A DNA stretch of 64,000 bases from Paenibacillus contaminans (GTDB lineage: Bacteria; Bacillota; Bacilli; Paenibacillales; NBRC-103111). The notes under the pieces were generated by a model, which was not told the DNA's origin, made no database searches, and was given only the letters and a program-made list of their open reading frames with translations. The translations under genes and the position numbers were made by a program. Below, piece after piece: positions 9,077 through 18,225 of this stretch. The stretch spans positions 10,294-74,293 of the forward strand of contig NZ_QMFB01000024.1 in the NCBI RefSeq assembly GCF_003285015.1, in the 5' to 3' direction. Every line of letters begins with the position of its first letter. Position 1 is the stretch's first letter.

Positions 9077-9118
9077 GGAGTCGGCAACCTTATACGTAAG
9101 GCTGCGCGGCTCCTTTTC
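9077..9118 (+). terminator. Terminator-like hairpin in the sigW leader
   Basis: GGAGTCG pairs with CGGCTCC and an inner CCTTA/TAAGG stem stacks within, followed by TTTTCTTT. It could end ppc mRNA, but it lies downstream of the sigma-W promoter and would therefore also attenuate sigW. Confidence 0.65.
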
Positions 9119-9342
9119 TTTATGGAGGCAGGAACCTTAAACAGGCAGCGGATCATTGCCAGTTCGCCAATTAAAGGTTATGCTTCGAGAAATTCGTCAA
9201 AAGCTTAATTTTTGATTACAATATATAAAGACGTTTTGTTTTATGAGGCGGACACAGGGGACCACATACAGAGAAGCCGACGATGCGGCGGTTCGGGACA
9301 GCATCGATTGCGGGCAGGGTAACCCGGGTTGGAGGAGATCTA

Positions 9343-9924
9343 GTGAACTATGTGGAGACGCGGCTTGCCAAATTGTCGCGAAACGGCGATCGAAGGGCGT
9401 TCGCCGAATTGGTCGACATGTATAAAGACAAGCTGTACCATTTGGCTTACCGGATGTTAAGCCAGGCGCACGAGGCGGAGGACATCGTGCAAGAAACGTT
9501 TTTGCGGGTGTATACGAACTTGGAGCGTTACGATGAAAATCAAAAGTTCTCCACCTGGATTTATCGGATAGCGACCAATCTATGCATAGACCGGCTGCGC
9601 AAGCGGAAAGCCAATTATTCGCTTGATGCCGAAATGCCGGACGGCGAAGGCTCCGACTGGTATTCATTGCTGCCGAGCGACGAGGCGACCCCGGAAAGCG
9701 AGCTGCTGTTGTCGGAAACGCAGCATAACATTCGCAAGGCGATCGATTCGCTGCCGGAAAAGTACAAATCCGTCGTCATTCTTCGTTATTTGCATGATAT
9801 GTCTCTGCAGGAGATCGGCGATGTCTTGGATATGCCGGTTACGACGGTCAAAACGAGGGTGCATCGCGGCAGGGAGTTTTTACGCAAAAAGCTGGAAAAT
9901 GAGTACGGCGGCAAAAATTTATGA
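9343..9924 (+). CDS. sigW: ECF RNA polymerase sigma factor SigW
   Basis: This 193-residue sigma factor directs the cell-envelope stress regulon. GTG 9343 is chosen because GGAGGAG lies 5 nt upstream and the length then matches B. subtilis SigW (187); an upstream ATG at 9283 has no ribosome site. Region 2 (about 18-61) contains EAEDIVQETFLRVY, and region 4 (about 133-183) contains a helix-turn-helix with TTVKTRVHRGREFLRK. The anti-sigma gene follows 73 nt later. A weak sigma-A-like promoter (TTCGTC 9193, 18 nt, TACAAT 9217) may supply basal transcription in addition to the sigma-W site at 9003. Confidence 0.93.
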   Translation: MNYVETRLAKLSRNGDRRAFAELVDMYKDKLYHLAYRMLSQAHEAEDIVQETFLRVYTNLERYDENQKFSTWIYRIATNLCIDRLRKRKANYSLDAEMPDGEGSDWYSLLPSDEATPESELLLSETQHNIRKAIDSLPEKYKSVVILRYLHDMSLQEIGDVLDMPVTTVKTRVHRGREFLRKKLENEYGGKNL

Positions 9925-9997
9925 AACATATCGTGAGCTCATTCGTATGGTATACCAAAATAGAAACAGTATGGTGGCAGAAAGGAGCGGCTGACCG

Positions 9998-10603
9998 ATG
10001 AATTGCAAAGAAGCGCTCCCCTTGATGCATGATTATTTGGACGGCGATCTTACAAGCTCGGAGGCAACGGCCCTGAAGCGGCATATGCTGACTTGCCAGG
10101 ATTGCCGTGCACGGTTCCAGCAGCTTGAGAGAACGGAAGCGCTAGTCAAGACGCTGCCGCGCAGTCATGCGCCCGATGAATTAACGGCCCGGATCATCTC
10201 CTCGCTGCCGCAGCCCAAACGCCGCAAGATGTGGATGCATTGGGTGAAGCGGCATCCGGCGATTTCGGTCGCCTCCGTATTTTTGCTGGTCATGCTGAGC
10301 AGCTTTGCTACTTTCTGGGACCAGGATACGGATATGATGGTCAAAGTGTCGCATCTGGATGAAGTCGTCATTAAAGGGGATACCGTATATGTCCCGGCGG
10401 GTCGTTCGGTAAATGGAGATTTGTTGGTGCAGCGCGGGAAGGTCGAAGTGGAAGGCGAAGTGAAAGGGAACCTGATCGTCATCGACGGAACCTACAATTT
10501 GGCTTCTACCGCTCACATTGCCGGTAAGATCAAACCGATCGATCAAACGATCGAGTGGGTGTGGTACAAGGTGAACGAATGGGTGTCATCCGTTGCCAAA
10601 TAA
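9998..10603 (+). CDS. rsiW: Anti-sigma-W factor RsiW
   Basis: This 201-residue single-pass membrane anti-sigma factor holds SigW until cleaved under envelope stress. The N-terminal zinc anti-sigma domain has the H-x3-C-x2-C motif in KRHMLTCQDC. One membrane helix lies at about 83-107. The extracytoplasmic part is a short beta-rich segment (VYVPAGRSVNGDLLV) ending in a tryptophan-containing tail, the same plan as B. subtilis RsiW. GAAAGGAG precedes the ATG. A terminator follows, separating it from cdaA. Confidence 0.92.
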   Translation: MNCKEALPLMHDYLDGDLTSSEATALKRHMLTCQDCRARFQQLERTEALVKTLPRSHAPDELTARIISSLPQPKRRKMWMHWVKRHPAISVASVFLLVMLSSFATFWDQDTDMMVKVSHLDEVVIKGDTVYVPAGRSVNGDLLVQRGKVEVEGEVKGNLIVIDGTYNLASTAHIAGKIKPIDQTIEWVWYKVNEWVSSVAK

Positions 10604-10639
10604 GACTCTTGCGGGACAGCAAGACAAGCGCATTTTCTG

Positions 10640-10677
10640 AAAACCTTCCCTTCAATTGTTGAAAGGGGAGGTTTTTT
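10640..10677 (+). terminator. Terminator after rsiW
   Basis: AAAACCTTCCC and GGGGAGGTTTT form a stem extended by TTCAA/TTGAA around TTG, ending in a T-rich run. Confidence 0.85.
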
Positions 10678-10690
10678 ATTTGAGTTTAGC

Positions 10691-10770
10691 GGAAAGTATA
10701 TCGTGGATGCAGCGCCAAACCTGCGGTAAACACACAGTCCAAATGACGTCGAGTAGGCGTTTATCCTTGA
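10691..10770 (+). repeat. Dispersed intergenic repeat, copy 1
   Basis: It contains GGAAAGTATATCGTGG, then GGTAAAC, then GCGTTTATCCTTGA, a pattern shared with 10858-10929 (partly), 40553-40653 and, in reverse, 45856-46033. It is non-coding. Confidence 0.6.
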
Positions 10771-10773
10771 ATA

Positions 10774-10782
10774 TGGTATGAT
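10774..10782 (+). promoter_or_regulatory. Possible extended -10 promoter upstream of cdaA
   Basis: TGGTATGAT fits an extended -10 element (TGn followed by TATGAT) without a good -35. A hairpin at 10821-10850 lies between it and cdaA. Confidence 0.3.
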
Positions 10783-10820
10783 CTAAGATAAGGCATACTA
10801 AGACTTACATAAAATAGCGG

Positions 10821-10850
10821 AAGTTCAAAAAGTCGACTTTTTTTGAACTT
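10821..10850 (+). terminator. T-rich hairpin upstream of cdaA
   Basis: AAGTTCAAAAA pairs with TTTTTTTGAACTT around GTCGAC. It looks like a bidirectional terminator or part of the surrounding repeat family, and would insulate or attenuate cdaA transcription. Confidence 0.5.
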
Positions 10851-10857
10851 GCCAGCA

Positions 10858-10929
10858 AACATATCGCGGAAGCCGTGTCTACACATACGGTAAACGCGAG
10901 CGTAAAAGGCGTCTGCAGGCGCTTAGCTT
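10858..10929 (+). repeat. Dispersed intergenic repeat, copy 2 (divergent)
   Basis: ACATATCGCGG, then CGGTAAACGCGAGCG, then GGCGCTTAGCTT follows the same order of blocks as the other copies, with lower identity. Confidence 0.4.
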
Positions 10930-10998
10930 CGACTCAAACATACGGGGAGTCCCGAAACGCATATCCGGAAAGAGACAGGCTTTACTGGGGGACTTAGA

Positions 10999-11829
10999 AT
11001 GGACTACTTGACCGAGCTGTCGTTTAAAGATTCCATTAAAGAAATCATCGACGTGCTGATCGTAAGTTATGTAATTTATAAGCTGCTTATGCTGCTGCGC
11101 GGTACAAGAGCGATCCAGCTGCTTAAAGGCATTTTCGTCGTTATGGTGACTTGGGCGCTCAGCATTACGTTTCATCTGAACACGCTGCAGTGGATGATGA
11201 CGCAAATGTTCAACATCGGGTTGATTGCGCTCATTATCATTTTCCAGCCGGAGCTGAGACGTGCGCTCGAGCAGCTCGGCAGAGGCAAGCTGTTCAGCCG
11301 CTCGACCGCCGAGGAAGACCAGGAAGTGAATCAGCGCATCGGCGAAATTATGAAAACCGTCGCAAACTTATCCAAAAGGCGCATAGGCGCATTGATCGTT
11401 TTCGAACGGGAGACGGGTTTGAACGAGTATATCGAATCGGGCATACCGATCGGTTCCGAAATTACGTCGGAGCTGCTGATCAACATTTTCATCCCGAACA
11501 CGCCGCTGCATGACGGAGCCGTCATCATCAGGCAAAACCGCTTGATGGCGGCCGGCTGTTATTTGCCGCTGTCCGAGAATCCGTTTATCAGCAAGGAGCT
11601 CGGCACGCGCCACCGCGCGGCAATCGGCATGAGCGAAGTGTCGGATGCGATTTCCGTCGTCGTATCGGAGGAAACCGGACAAGTTTCGCTGGCCATCAAT
11701 GGGATGGTCGTTCGCGACATTAAAGAGGAATCGCTCATCTCCAAGCTTCACTCGGAGCTGAAGCCGAAAGTGAAAGAGAAGACGACGTTCACCTTCTGGA
11801 AAGGGAAGGGGGACAAGACGAATGGATAA
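10999..11829 (+). CDS. cdaA: Membrane diadenylate cyclase CdaA
   Basis: It makes the second messenger c-di-AMP from two ATP. Three membrane helices occupy about residues 15-95. The DAC (DisA_N) domain follows, with the DGA catalytic motif in LHDGAVIIR (near 173) and RHR in GTRHRAAIG (near 203). Length is 276 residues, as in B. subtilis CdaA. It overlaps the cdaR start by 8 nt and precedes glmM, the conserved cdaA-cdaR-glmM module; CdaR and GlmM are both reported to bind and control CdaA. No recognised promoter is certain in the repeat-filled gap before it. Confidence 0.96.
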   Translation: MDYLTELSFKDSIKEIIDVLIVSYVIYKLLMLLRGTRAIQLLKGIFVVMVTWALSITFHLNTLQWMMTQMFNIGLIALIIIFQPELRRALEQLGRGKLFSRSTAEEDQEVNQRIGEIMKTVANLSKRRIGALIVFERETGLNEYIESGIPIGSEITSELLINIFIPNTPLHDGAVIIRQNRLMAAGCYLPLSENPFISKELGTRHRAAIGMSEVSDAISVVVSEETGQVSLAINGMVVRDIKEESLISKLHSELKPKVKEKTTFTFWKGKGDKTNG

Positions 11830-13249
11830 ATGGCTGCGCAATAACAATGTGGTGAAGGGTATCGCCCTAGTAATCGGCATTTTGCTGTGGGTGGTCGTTC
11901 ATTTGGACGTGCAGACCACTTCAAGCGGCAATACGGGCTCGACGCTGCGGAATCAAACGATCAGCAATGTGAGCATCGTGGCCAAATACGATCAGGAGCT
12001 GTACTCGCTCCGCTCCATTCAGCCTGCGGAAGTTACCGTTGTGCTTAGCGGGCGGTCGGATGCGGTACGCAAGGTCGATACGGCCAAAATCCGCGTCGAG
12101 CTCGACTTGACCCAAATGAAAAGCGGCGTTCATTCGCTTCCCGTTAAAGTAATAGGAGCGCCTAGCACGGTAACGGCGGAGGCGACGCCTGCTTTCGTGA
12201 GGGCTGAGCTTGAGGAAATGCAAATGAAGCAAGTGCCGGTCACCATCAATGTGGCGGGTACGCCTGCGGAAGGCTATAAAGCCGGGCAGCCGGTGGTCAA
12301 GCCGACGCGCGTGCAGGTAACGGTGCCGGAAAGCCAGATCAACGCGGTGGAATCGGCGCGAGGCGAGGTCAGCGTGGACAAGGCGAACGGAGCGGTGACG
12401 AAGCAGGTGAAGCTGGTCGCCTACGACAAGAATGGAAAGAAGATCGACGGCGTGATCAACCCGCAGGTCGTCGATGTCGAGGTGCCGATTACGAGCCCGC
12501 TCAAAGCGATGCCGCTGCAGGTTAAATTCGTCGGCCGGCCTGCTCAAGGCTTCAGTGTGGCATCGGTCACGAAGCCGGAGCAAGTCACCGTTTTCGGACC
12601 TCAGGATATACTGGATAAAATGGAGTTCTACGACGGCTTGCAGATCGACTTGAACGGGCTTAAGGAAGACAGGTCGCTATCGGTCGACGTTCCGCTTAAG
12701 AAGGGCGTCACCCGGGTCGATCCGGCCAAGGCGGAGATTAAGATCGCCGTGGTCCCTTCAGCTACGAAGGTCGTCGAGAAGGTGCCGATCACGCTGATCG
12801 GACAGAGCGAGGGTTATACCGCCAAGCTCATTTCTCCCGAAGGCAGCCAGTTGGCGGTTACGGTGGAAGGAGCTCCGGCGCTGCTGGATAAGCTGAAGCC
12901 TCAGGACATTCAAGCGGTTGTCGACGTTACGAACGCGGCTTCCGGTACCCAGGAGCTTCCGATCACCTTGAATCTGCCGCCGTTTTTGATGCAGGCCGCT
13001 CAGCAGCCTGCGCTGAAAGCAGTCGTTGAAATTACGGCGAATCAGCCGTCCAAGCCGGTTACGGGCGGAGAATCGACGGAAACGCCGACCGCTCCTCCTG
13101 CAGGGGGAAGCGGTTCGCCTACGCCGTCACCTACACCTGTGCCGTCTCCGACTGCTTCCAGCGGAACGGCCACGATAACGCCTACACAGTCAAAAAGCTC
13201 CGAAAGCTCAGGAGCGCCTGCCGGGGGAGACGGCAAGAAAACAAACTAA
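11822..13249 (+). CDS. cdaR: CdaA regulator CdaR (YbbR domains)
   Basis: This 475-residue protein has one N-terminal membrane helix (about 10-28) and several extracytoplasmic YbbR repeats, recognisable by recurring strand pairs such as VPVTINVAGTPAEGYKAG and MPLQVKFVGRPAQGFSV. The last 55 residues are a Thr/Ser/Pro/Gly-rich tail (PTAPPAGGSGSPTPSPTP) beyond the usual family end, likely spanning cell wall. It modulates CdaA from outside the membrane. Its start overlaps cdaA and glmM follows 33 nt after its stop. Confidence 0.93.
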   Translation: MDKWLRNNNVVKGIALVIGILLWVVVHLDVQTTSSGNTGSTLRNQTISNVSIVAKYDQELYSLRSIQPAEVTVVLSGRSDAVRKVDTAKIRVELDLTQMKSGVHSLPVKVIGAPSTVTAEATPAFVRAELEEMQMKQVPVTINVAGTPAEGYKAGQPVVKPTRVQVTVPESQINAVESARGEVSVDKANGAVTKQVKLVAYDKNGKKIDGVINPQVVDVEVPITSPLKAMPLQVKFVGRPAQGFSVASVTKPEQVTVFGPQDILDKMEFYDGLQIDLNGLKEDRSLSVDVPLKKGVTRVDPAKAEIKIAVVPSATKVVEKVPITLIGQSEGYTAKLISPEGSQLAVTVEGAPALLDKLKPQDIQAVVDVTNAASGTQELPITLNLPPFLMQAAQQPALKAVVEITANQPSKPVTGGESTETPTAPPAGGSGSPTPSPTPVPSPTASSGTATITPTQSKSSESSGAPAGGDGKKTN

Positions 13250-13282
13250 ACTATTAAGTATATTCGGGGGAGTATAAATACT

Positions 13283-14623
13283 ATGGGGAAATATTTTGGA
13301 ACGGACGGCGTGAGAGGCGTCGCCAATCAGGAACTGACACCGGAGCTCGCATATAAAATCGGCCGCTGCGGCGGCTATGTTCTTACAGGCCAAGCCAAGC
13401 AGCCTAAGGTCGTGATCGGACGGGATACGCGTATTTCGGGTCCGATGCTTGAGGCTGCGCTCGTAGCCGGGCTTCTTTCTATCGGCGCCGATGTAATCCG
13501 GCTAGGCGTGGTATCCACACCGGCGGTTGCTTATTTGACCAGAAAGCTTGGAGCGGATGCGGGGGTCATGATCTCGGCGTCGCATAACCCCGTTCAGGAT
13601 AACGGCATCAAGTTTTTCGGCGGAGACGGCTTCAAGCTCCTTGACGACAAGGAGCTTGAAATCGAGCGTCTGCTCGACGCCGAGTCGGACGAACTGCCTC
13701 GTCCCGTCGGCGGAGATCTCGGAGCGTTGAGGGATGACGCGGATTTGAAATGGCAGTATGCCGAATTTTTGAAAACGACGGTATCTTCATCGTTTGCCGG
13801 GCTGAAAATCGTACTCGACTGCGCGCACGGCGCTGCATACGAGCTTGCGCCGCGCGTGTTCCGCGAGCTGGGGGCGGAAGTGATCACGATCGGGGCGGAG
13901 CCGAACGGCCGCAACATCAACGACAACTGCGGCTCGACGCATCCGGAGGCGCTGCGCGCCGAGGTGCTGAAGCAGAAGGCGGACATCGGTCTGTCCTTTG
14001 ACGGCGATGCCGACCGTTTGATTGCGGTAGACGAGATGGGAGAAGAAGTAGACGGCGATTTTGTGCTGACGATTTGCGGCGATGCGTTGAACAAGCAAGG
14101 GAAGCTGAACCACGGCACGATCGTGACGACGGTGATGAGCAACCTGGGCTTTTTTAAGGCGGCTCGCGAGCTTGGACTGAATACGGTGCAAACGGCCGTA
14201 GGCGACCGCTACGTCATGGAAGAAATGCGCAAAGGCGGATACAACCTCGGCGGCGAGCAATCCGGCCATATTATTTTCCTCGATTACAGCACGTCGGGCG
14301 ACGGTATTTTGTCAGGGCTGCAGTTGGCCGATACGGTCGTGCGCTCCGGCAAGAAGCTGAGCGAGCTGCGCAAGCTTATGCGCCAGTTTCCGCAAGTGCT
14401 GGTTAACGTCCGCGTTGCAGACAAGAGCACGTGGAAGCAAAATGTTGCGATCGGCGAAGCGATTCGCGTTGTGGAAGAAGAGCTGGGCGATAACGGCCGC
14501 GTTCTGGTCAGACCTTCGGGAACCGAGTCGCTTATCCGCGTCATGGCCGAAGGACCGGAGAAGGATCAGGTGGAACGCTGCGTTCGCTCCATCGCCGACG
14601 TCATCGAACGCGAGTTGGCGTAA
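13283..14623 (+). CDS. glmM: Phosphoglucosamine mutase GlmM
   Basis: It interconverts glucosamine-6-phosphate and glucosamine-1-phosphate in UDP-GlcNAc synthesis for peptidoglycan. The phosphoserine loop is [12 protein letters not shown] with S100; the metal loop is SFDGDADRL (near 240); the sugar loop GGEQSGH (near 325) and the phosphate loop [11 protein letters not shown] (near 412) are complete. Length is 446 residues, typical. GGGGGAG precedes the ATG by about 10 nt. Degenerate copies of its 3' end lie just downstream. Confidence 0.97.
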   Translation: MGKYFGTDGVRGVANQELTPELAYKIGRCGGYVLTGQAKQPKVVIGRDTRISGPMLEAALVAGLLSIGADVIRLGVVSTPAVAYLTRKLGADAGVMISASHNPVQDNGIKFFGGDGFKLLDDKELEIERLLDAESDELPRPVGGDLGALRDDADLKWQYAEFLKTTVSSSFAGLKIVLDCAHGAAYELAPRVFRELGAEVITIGAEPNGRNINDNCGSTHPEALRAEVLKQKADIGLSFDGDADRLIAVDEMGEEVDGDFVLTICGDALNKQGKLNHGTIVTTVMSNLGFFKAARELGLNTVQTAVGDRYVMEEMRKGGYNLGGEQSGHIIFLDYSTSGDGILSGLQLADTVVRSGKKLSELRKLMRQFPQVLVNVRVADKSTWKQNVAIGEAIRVVEEELGDNGRVLVRPSGTESLIRVMAEGPEKDQVERCVRSIADVIERELA

Positions 14624-14641
14624 GCCGCTGTATGCTCGACC

Positions 14642-14778
14642 GGTAGCAGCTGCGTGCGTTCCAACGCCGCCGCTGTGTGTCGAACGTGAAACGATGTAAG
14701 CCGGTTTTCAGGTTCGGCAGGTAGACCGCTGCGTGCGTTCTGTCGCCGACGTCGAGCGTGAGCGACGAAAGCCGCTTG
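14642..14778 (+). repeat. Two degenerate tandem copies of the glmM 3' end
   Basis: The last 60 nt of glmM recur at about 14642-14706 and 14720-14778. The third copy still reads RCVRSVADVERER beside [14 protein letters not shown] in GlmM, and each is followed by an AAGCCG motif as after the true stop. The spacing is about 75 nt. They are non-coding relics of a local duplication. Confidence 0.65.
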
Positions 14779-14795
14779 CAAGCTGTCGAAGACGG

Positions 14796-14822
14796 ACCCC
14801 CGATGTCGAAGTCGGGGGTTCT
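14796..14822 (+). terminator. Probable terminator of the cdaA-cdaR-glmM operon
   Basis: ACCCCCGA and TCGGGGGT form a strong stem with an 8-nt loop, followed by TTCTT. The weak T run lowers confidence. Confidence 0.55.
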
Positions 14823-14875
14823 TGCGACTGAGGGCGAGTCGGAGCGTGTCCGCGAATATTGTCGCAAAAAATCTG

Positions 14876-14904
14876 TTGCGCATCCGAGCTAAAATGAATA
14901 TTAT
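14876..14904 (+). promoter_or_regulatory. glmS promoter
   Basis: TTGCGC (14876-14881), 17-nt spacer, TATTAT (14899-14904), a good vegetative sigma-A fit. Transcription would start near 14911, about 40 nt before the ribozyme cleavage site. Confidence 0.65.
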
Positions 14905-14944
14905 TGATTATGACTCAAAATGGAAAGGTGGATAGCGGTTTTTG

Positions 14945-15100
14945 AAATGCAAGCGCCAGAGCTCGAGCGGGACGGAAACGGCTTGAGCTGACGAGGTGAA
15001 GGTGTTCGAAGTTATTCGGCGGGGACCTTCCGGTACACCATCAGTGCCGTAAGTTGGGGGGCAAAAAACCGGGCGACCGGTCGGACAAGATCCCAACATG
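14945..15100 (+). ncRNA. glmS ribozyme-riboswitch
   Basis: The conserved core is readable: AGCGCCAGAGCTCG at the cleavage site, TGACGAGGTGAAGG, TTCGAAGTTATTCGGCGGGG and CCTTCCGGT, followed by the P4 region (GTTGGGG ... CCCAAC with CCGGGCGACCGG). Self-cleavage is expected between A14952 and G14953. The RNA binds glucosamine-6-phosphate, the product of GlmS, cleaves its own mRNA and so lowers glmS expression. The 300 nt between the core and glmS show no other recognised element. Confidence 0.93.
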
Positions 15101-15402
15101 TGATGAAACAGCATGCATAGAGCGTAGCAGCAATCGTATAGCGTATTGCCGTTTGGAGCGGCTTTGTTTGACTTTGGAAATTATAGCTTATGGATTGGTG
15201 AAGCTACTAGTTTTCAAGTTGAAACGGCTTCTTAAGCGTAAGCTAAGGACGAGTGCGTATACCGGAGAAATGGAATACCGGCGAAGGATATACGTTGCCG
15301 ACATTTCAAAAAAAGGGCATGGGATGCCCTTGGTTTGCTATTGCCTTTTATCTGCTGATCCTTGAAAATCGTCGCGGACGAATATATCGGAGGTAATCAC
15401 GA

Positions 15403-17232
15403 ATGTGCGGTATTGTTGGTTATGTAGGTAAACGGGATTCCCAGGACATTTTGATCGATGGGCTGAAAAAGCTCGAATATCGCGGATACGATTCCGCAGG
15501 CATTGCCGTTCATACGGCGAACGGACTTGAGGTGAAGAAGGCGAAGGGACGCCTCGCCGTGCTCGAGTCGCAATTGAGCGGGGACCCGCTGCGCGGAACG
15601 ATCGGGATCGGACATACGCGCTGGGCGACGCACGGCAAGCCGTCGGACGTCAATTCGCATCCGCATACGGATAATTCGCAGAAATTTTCTGTCGTGCACA
15701 ACGGCATTATTGAAAATTATATCGCTTTAAAAGAAGAGCTGATTGCGCAAGGGGTGCAGTTCGTCTCGGAAACGGACACCGAGGTTATCTCGCACTTGAT
15801 TGCAAGCTTGTACGAAGGCGACATCGTGAAGGCGGTCCAGAAGGCCGTCAAGCGGATGAGCGGCGCTTTTGCGCTTGGCGTTCTGACCGAGTATGAGCCG
15901 GATAAGCTTGTCGCCGTGAGGCTGGCCAGCCCGCTTATTATCGGGGTAGGGCAGGATGAGAATTTCATCGGCTCGGATATTCCGGCGATTTTGGAGCACA
16001 CGCGCAACGTGTACATCCTGAACGACGGCGAAATGGCGGCGTTGACGCAGGACGGCGTCGAGCTGATGACGATCGAGGGGAACTTTATTTCCCGCGAGAT
16101 GTTCCATGTGGACTGGGATATTGTGACGGCGGAGAAGGCCGGCTTCGACCATTTTATGCTTAAAGAGATTCACGAGCAGCCGAAGGCTTACCGCGATACG
16201 ATGGGCAGCCGTATTTCGCAAACCGGCGACCGTGTCGAGCTGAAGGAAGTCGGGATGTCGGCTGAGCAAATTCGCGGCATTCGCAACGTTCATATCGTCG
16301 CCTGCGGCACGGCATTCCATGCAGGCTTGATCGGCAAGTCGGTCATCGAGAAGCTGGCGCGTATTCCGGTCGAAATCGATGTCGCGTCGGAATACCGGTA
16401 CCGGTCACCGATTATTACGAGCGATACGCTCGCAATCGTCGTCAGCCAATCCGGCGAGACGGCCGATACGCTGGCGGCGCTGCGTGAAGCGAAACGATGC
16501 GGCGCGCGCGTCGTGGCGATTACGAACGTGGTCGGCAGCTCCGTCGCCCGGGAAGCGGACGATGTGATCGTCACGTGGGCGGGGCCGGAAATCGCCGTCG
16601 CCTCCACGAAGGCGTATACGTCGCAGTTGATCGCGTTTTACCTGTTTGGCCTGCACCTGGCGCAAACGCTGGGCACGATGGAAGCGGCGGAAATCGCGCA
16701 AACGATCGCTGCGCTTCAGGCGCTGCCGGAGCAAGTTGAGGCCATTTTGCAGGAAAAAGATGCGATCAAGCGGATCGCCGAGGACATCGCGGGCCATGAC
16801 AATCTGTTCTTCATCGGCCGCGGTTTAGATTATGCGGTAGCTATGGAAGGCTCCTTGAAGCTGAAGGAGATTTCGTATATCCACTCCGAGGCCTATGCGG
16901 CCGGAGAGTTGAAGCACGGCACTCTGGCGCTGATCGAGGAAGGCATCCCCGTCATCGCATTGGCGACGCAGGATGCGTTGTTCGAGAAGACGGTAAGCAA
17001 CATCAAGGAAGTGAAGGCGCGCGGCGCGCACGTCCTCGGTCTCGCCAACGAAGGCGACCATGAGCTCGAGAAAGCGGTCGACGAAGTGTTCGCCATCCCG
17101 CGCACGCTTCCGCTGCTGACGCCGGCGTTATCCGTTATCCCGCTGCAACTGCTCGCTTACTACGCCTCGCTGGCACGCGGCAACGACGTCGACAAGCCGA
17201 GGAACTTGGCGAAGAGCGTGACGGTGGAGTAG
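15403..17232 (+). CDS. glmS: Glutamine-fructose-6-phosphate aminotransferase GlmS
   Basis: It makes glucosamine-6-phosphate from fructose-6-phosphate and glutamine, the first committed step to UDP-GlcNAc. The glutaminase domain starts CGIVGYVGK with catalytic Cys2 after Met removal. Two SIS sugar-isomerase domains follow (about 285-425 and 455-600), with SQSGETADTL and the C-terminal KPRNLAKSVTVE typical of the family. Length is 609 residues. CGGAGG stands 9-10 nt before the ATG. It has its own promoter and ribozyme leader. Confidence 0.98.
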   Translation: MCGIVGYVGKRDSQDILIDGLKKLEYRGYDSAGIAVHTANGLEVKKAKGRLAVLESQLSGDPLRGTIGIGHTRWATHGKPSDVNSHPHTDNSQKFSVVHNGIIENYIALKEELIAQGVQFVSETDTEVISHLIASLYEGDIVKAVQKAVKRMSGAFALGVLTEYEPDKLVAVRLASPLIIGVGQDENFIGSDIPAILEHTRNVYILNDGEMAALTQDGVELMTIEGNFISREMFHVDWDIVTAEKAGFDHFMLKEIHEQPKAYRDTMGSRISQTGDRVELKEVGMSAEQIRGIRNVHIVACGTAFHAGLIGKSVIEKLARIPVEIDVASEYRYRSPIITSDTLAIVVSQSGETADTLAALREAKRCGARVVAITNVVGSSVAREADDVIVTWAGPEIAVASTKAYTSQLIAFYLFGLHLAQTLGTMEAAEIAQTIAALQALPEQVEAILQEKDAIKRIAEDIAGHDNLFFIGRGLDYAVAMEGSLKLKEISYIHSEAYAAGELKHGTLALIEEGIPVIALATQDALFEKTVSNIKEVKARGAHVLGLANEGDHELEKAVDEVFAIPRTLPLLTPALSVIPLQLLAYYASLARGNDVDKPRNLAKSVTVE

Positions 17233-17329
17233 TGGGGGTTGGGTTTTGTAGCAGCAGGCGTTGCACGCAAACAAAGTCATTTGACCGCAAATTAAATTCG
17301 TATTGAGCAATTAAAAGTCGTATCAGAGT

Positions 17330-17377
17330 CGAGCAGATCCAGGATTATTTCCTGACATTTGCTCGGCTTTTCTTTTT
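17330..17377 (+). terminator. Terminator after glmS
   Basis: CGAGCAGAT and ATTTGCTCG form the outer stem and CCAGG/CCTG an inner one, followed by GCTTTTCTTTTT. Confidence 0.75.
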
Positions 17378-17694
17378 GGGGCAGGGGCGGGAGATCTGGG
17401 GGAAGACAGGAGAAAGCAGGGTTATTCTCGGATGTATCTCAGAGGCTTTATCAGGCGTTTCAAGGCTTCTAAGGCGTTGGAGTGGGGCTAAGTTCAGGCT
17501 TTACCCAGACTATTTCTGTTCTTGTAGCCTGATCCTTTTCCTGCCCGATAGAGTGGGGTGGCGTGCTGCGGCAGCTGCTTCACTTTTTTATTTGAAATAA
17601 CGGGCGCTTATCATGAATTTATAAGCATGCTATTAGCTGCTTAAAAGAAATAAAATGGTATATTCGGATTATCATACTTAGGTGGTGATGACGA
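17378..17694. other. Non-coding stretch before the Nudix gene
   Basis: I see no convincing gene or RNA here. The last 100 nt are AT-rich and probably hold the promoter of the Nudix gene, but no clear -35/-10 pair can be fixed. Confidence 0.5.
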
Positions 17695-18171
17695 GTGGGG
17701 TATGAACATCCAAAACATATAATTGCGGTCTCAGCTTTGGTGAAAAACGAAAAAGACGAAGTCTTGTTACTAAGAACTCATTTGCGATCGGATACATGGG
17801 AAATGCCGGGAGGGAACGTCGAGATCGGGGAACCGTTAGATGAGGCTGTTCGAAGGGAGTTTTTTGAGGAGACAGGGATTTTAATCCGTCCCATCGGCAT
17901 AACAGGCGTGTATTATAATGCGACTCGGCATGTTTTAGCAGTAGTGTTTAAGGCAGTGTATATCGGCGGCGATATAAAAATTCAACCGAAGGAGATTTTA
18001 GAAGCGAGGTATATCCTGCTAGACGATTCGAACATTGGCCAATACATAACGCGTCCGCAGCAAAAGTCTCGTACGCTTGATGCTATGAAAGCAAAGCATT
18101 TTGTTCCGTATGAAGCTTGTGAAGTAAGTCCGGAATATAACTTATTGTCCAGATTACACAATGAATGCTGA
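17695..18171 (+). CDS. Nudix hydrolase
   Basis: This 158-residue enzyme has a complete Nudix box, G-x5-E-x7-REFFEETG-I at about 40-62, and hydrolyses a nucleoside diphosphate linked to another group. The GTG start at 17695 follows AGGTGGTGA. It is transcribed alone toward a shared terminator at 18226. Substrate cannot be told from sequence; ADP-ribose and oxidised-nucleotide clearance are both common in this fold. Confidence 0.88.
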   Translation: MGYEHPKHIIAVSALVKNEKDEVLLLRTHLRSDTWEMPGGNVEIGEPLDEAVRREFFEETGILIRPIGITGVYYNATRHVLAVVFKAVYIGGDIKIQPKEILEARYILLDDSNIGQYITRPQQKSRTLDAMKAKHFVPYEACEVSPEYNLLSRLHNEC

Positions 18172-18225
18172 CCTTGAATGGTTCCGCTAAAAGGATCGGC
18201 GGTTTACACCATCAGGATAAAGGCG

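Noticed and set aside
10005-10603. Beta-rich outer part of RsiW as a novel bactofilin-like fusion
   Set aside because: B. subtilis RsiW has the same outer segment, so it is normal for the family.
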